64,000 nucleotides of DNA from CAWKOH01 sp963851245 (GTDB lineage Bacteria; Actinomycetota; Acidimicrobiia; Acidimicrobiales; Palsa-688). The notes beneath the pieces were generated by a model, which worked only from the letters and a program-made list of their open reading frames with translations, was not told the DNA's origin and did no database searches. The stretch spans positions 372,001 through 436,000 of the forward strand of contig CAWKOH010000001.1 of NCBI GenBank assembly GCA_963851245.1. Reading direction: 5' to 3'. A program made the translations under genes and the position numbers. Below are positions 62,600 to 64,000 of the stretch, in pieces. How positions within the stretch are numbered: the stretch's first letter is position 1; the number at the start of each line of letters is the position of its first letter.

Positions 62600-63715
62600 T
62601 CAGTGCTCGTGCACGACGACACCCCGGATGTTGTTCCCGGCCATCAGGTCGTCGACCGCCTGGTTTATGTCCTCGAGTCGGTAGCGGGTGGTGATGAGCT
62701 CGTCGAGCTTCAGGCGGCCGCTCCGGTACAGTTCGACCTGGCGGCGGATCTCCAGGGATGGGCTACCCATGCCGAAGAGGCAACCCTGAATCCGCTTCTG
62801 GTAGGCAGCCATCGCCAAGAGGCTCACGGGTATTCCAGGGGGCTCCTTAATGCTCGGCATGCCGGTAACCACCACAGTGCCGCCCTTTCCTATCGCGTCG
62901 AAGGCCTGCGCCACATGCTCTCCTTTAACCAGATCGATCGTGACGATGGCACTGTCGGCACCCTGCCCGTCGGTCAGCGAGCGGGCCAGGTCGGCGGCCT
63001 CGTCGATGTGCGAAAAGGTGTGGGTTGCCCCGAGCTTGGCTGCGACCTCCAGCTTGAAAGGGATGGGATCCACGGCGATCACCGCGGCGGCGCCGGCCAG
63101 CGATGCGCCCTGGACGGCGTTGATCCCGACGCCGCCTACACCCATTACGATCACGACGTCGCCTGGGCGCACCGACCCAGCATGGACGGCCGACCCGAAA
63201 CCGGTTCCCACGCCGCAACCGAGGAGGCTGAGGGTCTCCAGAGGAAGCTCGCCGGGTACCTTGACCACCGACCATTCCGAGACGGTGGTCCAAGACGAGA
63301 AAGTGGAGATCATCAGGAACTGATTGATATCTCGGCCCTGGTAGTGCATGCGGTAGGTGCCGTCCAGTTGAGGGCCGAGCTGCAGCTTGGCGCCCTCTTG
63401 GCAGAGATTCTGCCGCCCGGACGCGCAATAGCGGCAGTAGCCGCAACTCGGGATGAAGCTGATCACCACGTGGTCGCCGGGCCGAACCTTCGTGACCCCT
63501 TGGCCGATCTCCTCCACGACACCGGCGCCCTCGTGACCACCGCAAAACGGCAGCACGTAGGCGTGATCCCCGAAGTTGTAGTGGACGTCACTGTGACAAA
63601 GCCCCGAGGACACGACCCGGACGAGGACTTCACCTTCCCTGGGTGGATCGACCTCCAGTTCACACACTTCCCATCGCCCCGGTGACTCGAACAGCACCGC
63701 TCCCTTTGACTTCAT
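62600..63715 (-). CDS. NDMA-dependent-type zinc alcohol dehydrogenase (nicotinoprotein)
   Basis: 371 residues: the start KSKGAVLFESPGRWEVCELEVDPPREGEVLVRVVSSGLCHSDVH, GGHEGAGVVEEIG, the structural zinc CGYCRYCASGRQNLC and VSFIPSC..., and the QLDGTYRMHYQGRDINQFL stretch are specific for the NDMA-dependent (Rxyl_3153-type) alcohol dehydrogenases, in which NAD stays bound and electrons leave through mycofactocin. Coenzyme fold VMGVGGVGINAVQGASLAGA. Together with the SDR at 9592 it implies the mycofactocin system in this organism. Confidence 0.86.
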   Translation of the reverse strand: MKSKGAVLFESPGRWEVCELEVDPPREGEVLVRVVSSGLCHSDVHYNFGDHAYVLPFCGGHEGAGVVEEIGQGVTKVRPGDHVVISFIPSCGYCRYCASGRQNLCQEGAKLQLGPQLDGTYRMHYQGRDINQFLMISTFSSWTTVSEWSVVKVPGELPLETLSLLGCGVGTGFGSAVHAGSVRPGDVVIVMGVGGVGINAVQGASLAGAAAVIAVDPIPFKLEVAAKLGATHTFSHIDEAADLARSLTDGQGADSAIVTIDLVKGEHVAQAFDAIGKGGTVVVTGMPSIKEPPGIPVSLLAMAAYQKRIQGCLFGMGSPSLEIRRQVELYRSGRLKLDELITTRYRLEDINQAVDDLMAGNNIRGVVVHEH

Positions 63716-63853
63716 AGTCCCTCCCCGAAGCGTCCGGCCTACCGGACACAGAATCTAGCCGTCGTGACCGGACGCGACCGTGGTCAGTTCCGTAGAGGAC
63801 TGCCTTGGCCATGCAGGCGACCTTTGGGCTCCTGGTCAGTATAGGTTCGAGGG

Positions 63854-64000
63854 ATGCTCGTCCCTGAGGCCGACCTTGCACGTGTGCACGACGCGCACGG
63901 CAGGCTCCTGAGGGCGGTCGAGGGTCTCACCGAGGAGGACATGCGGGTTCCCAGCCGTCTTGCTGGATGGACGGCCGGCCACGTGCTCACCCACGTCGCC
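63854..64000 (+). CDS. maleylpyruvate isomerase family mycothiol-dependent enzyme (partial)
   Basis: Only the first 49 codons lie in the window: DLARVHDAHGRLLRAVEGLTEEDMRVPSRLAGWTAGHVLTHVA. The W-T-x-GH-V-L-x-HVA segment is the metal-ligand His region of the DinB-like MDMPI N-terminal domain, whose known members use mycothiol. The gene runs off the right edge. The start ATG is the first in-frame one; a longer start cannot be excluded. Confidence 0.75.
   Translation, partial: MLVPEADLARVHDAHGRLLRAVEGLTEEDMRVPSRLAGWTAGHVLTHVA

Noticed and set aside
62294..63685. 463-residue plus-strand open frame
   Set aside because: It is antisense to the NDMA-type dehydrogenase and its remnant neighbour.

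Overview
The window is high-GC DNA with many overlapping start/stop codons (ATGA, GTGA, TTGA) and the gene families of a soil or aquatic actinobacterium: F420-dependent luciferase-like (LLM) oxidoreductases, mycofactocin-type dehydrogenases, a mycothiol-type DinB enzyme, leaderless promoters, P450s and many short-chain dehydrogenases (SDRs). I would place it in Actinomycetota, possibly an uncultured Acidimicrobiia-like lineage. That is inference from gene content; no rRNA is present.

Layout. 1-1906 (minus): three subunits of a 2-oxoacid:ferredoxin oxidoreductase, the alpha subunit running off the left edge. 2075-4588 (plus): quinone oxidoreductase, sulfotransferase, NifU-like protein. 4589-4990: a gene-free convergent region with a G-rich stretch, a long hairpin and a 17-copy heptamer array. 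4991-9469 (minus): KstD-like flavoprotein, DUF427-thioesterase fusion, VOC protein, SDR. 9592-18368: a mycofactocin-type SDR, three tandem LLM oxidoreductases, NTF2/SnoaL-like proteins, an EthD-like barrel protein, a sugar-isomerase-like protein and SDRs. 19738-27281 (minus): a tightly packed nine-gene run (Rieske ferredoxin, SMP-30, Zn-alcohol dehydrogenase, epoxide-hydrolase-like protein, EthD-like protein, amidohydrolase, a partner protein, a UGSC-family selenoprotein and an SDR). 27362-35346: amidohydrolases, a second isomerase, a decayed Baeyer-Villiger monooxygenase, a thiolase/DUF35 pair and another LLM protein. 35375-39558: the selenocysteine machinery, tRNA-Sec plus selA, selB and selD. 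39804-55543: SDRs, SMP-30, amidohydrolases, nitroreductase, two P450s, DUF2182/DUF1326, a PhyH dioxygenase, a PanE-like reductase, a DoxX-Rieske fusion and a phosphotransferase. 55826-64000: FAD oxidoreductase, a MoxR-DUF58-VWA operon, an FMN-dependent hydroxyacid oxidase, a CoA-transferase remnant, an NDMA-type alcohol dehydrogenase and the start of an MDMPI-like gene.

The most important observation is at 20540-21058. An apparently 91-residue gene reads through an in-frame TGA into a further 80 residues. The read-through gives the motif Sec-Gly-Ser-Cys of the UGSC selenoprotein family, and a SECIS-like stem-loop lies just after the TGA. The same window carries the tRNA and enzymes needed to decode that UGA. 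The gene sits inside an apparent catabolic operon, between a partner gene of unknown function and an SDR, so a selenoenzyme role in oxidation or dehalogenation-like chemistry of a small organic substrate is a reasonable hypothesis but is not shown.

Caution on quality: at least eleven single-base frameshifts interrupt otherwise well-conserved genes (alpha subunit, quinone oxidoreductase, one LLM at a G9 run, epoxide hydrolase, SMP-30, the monooxygenase four times, another LLM at C5, selA at G4). Several lie in homopolymers, so many may be sequencing or assembly errors. Coordinates for those genes span the whole reconstructed reading.
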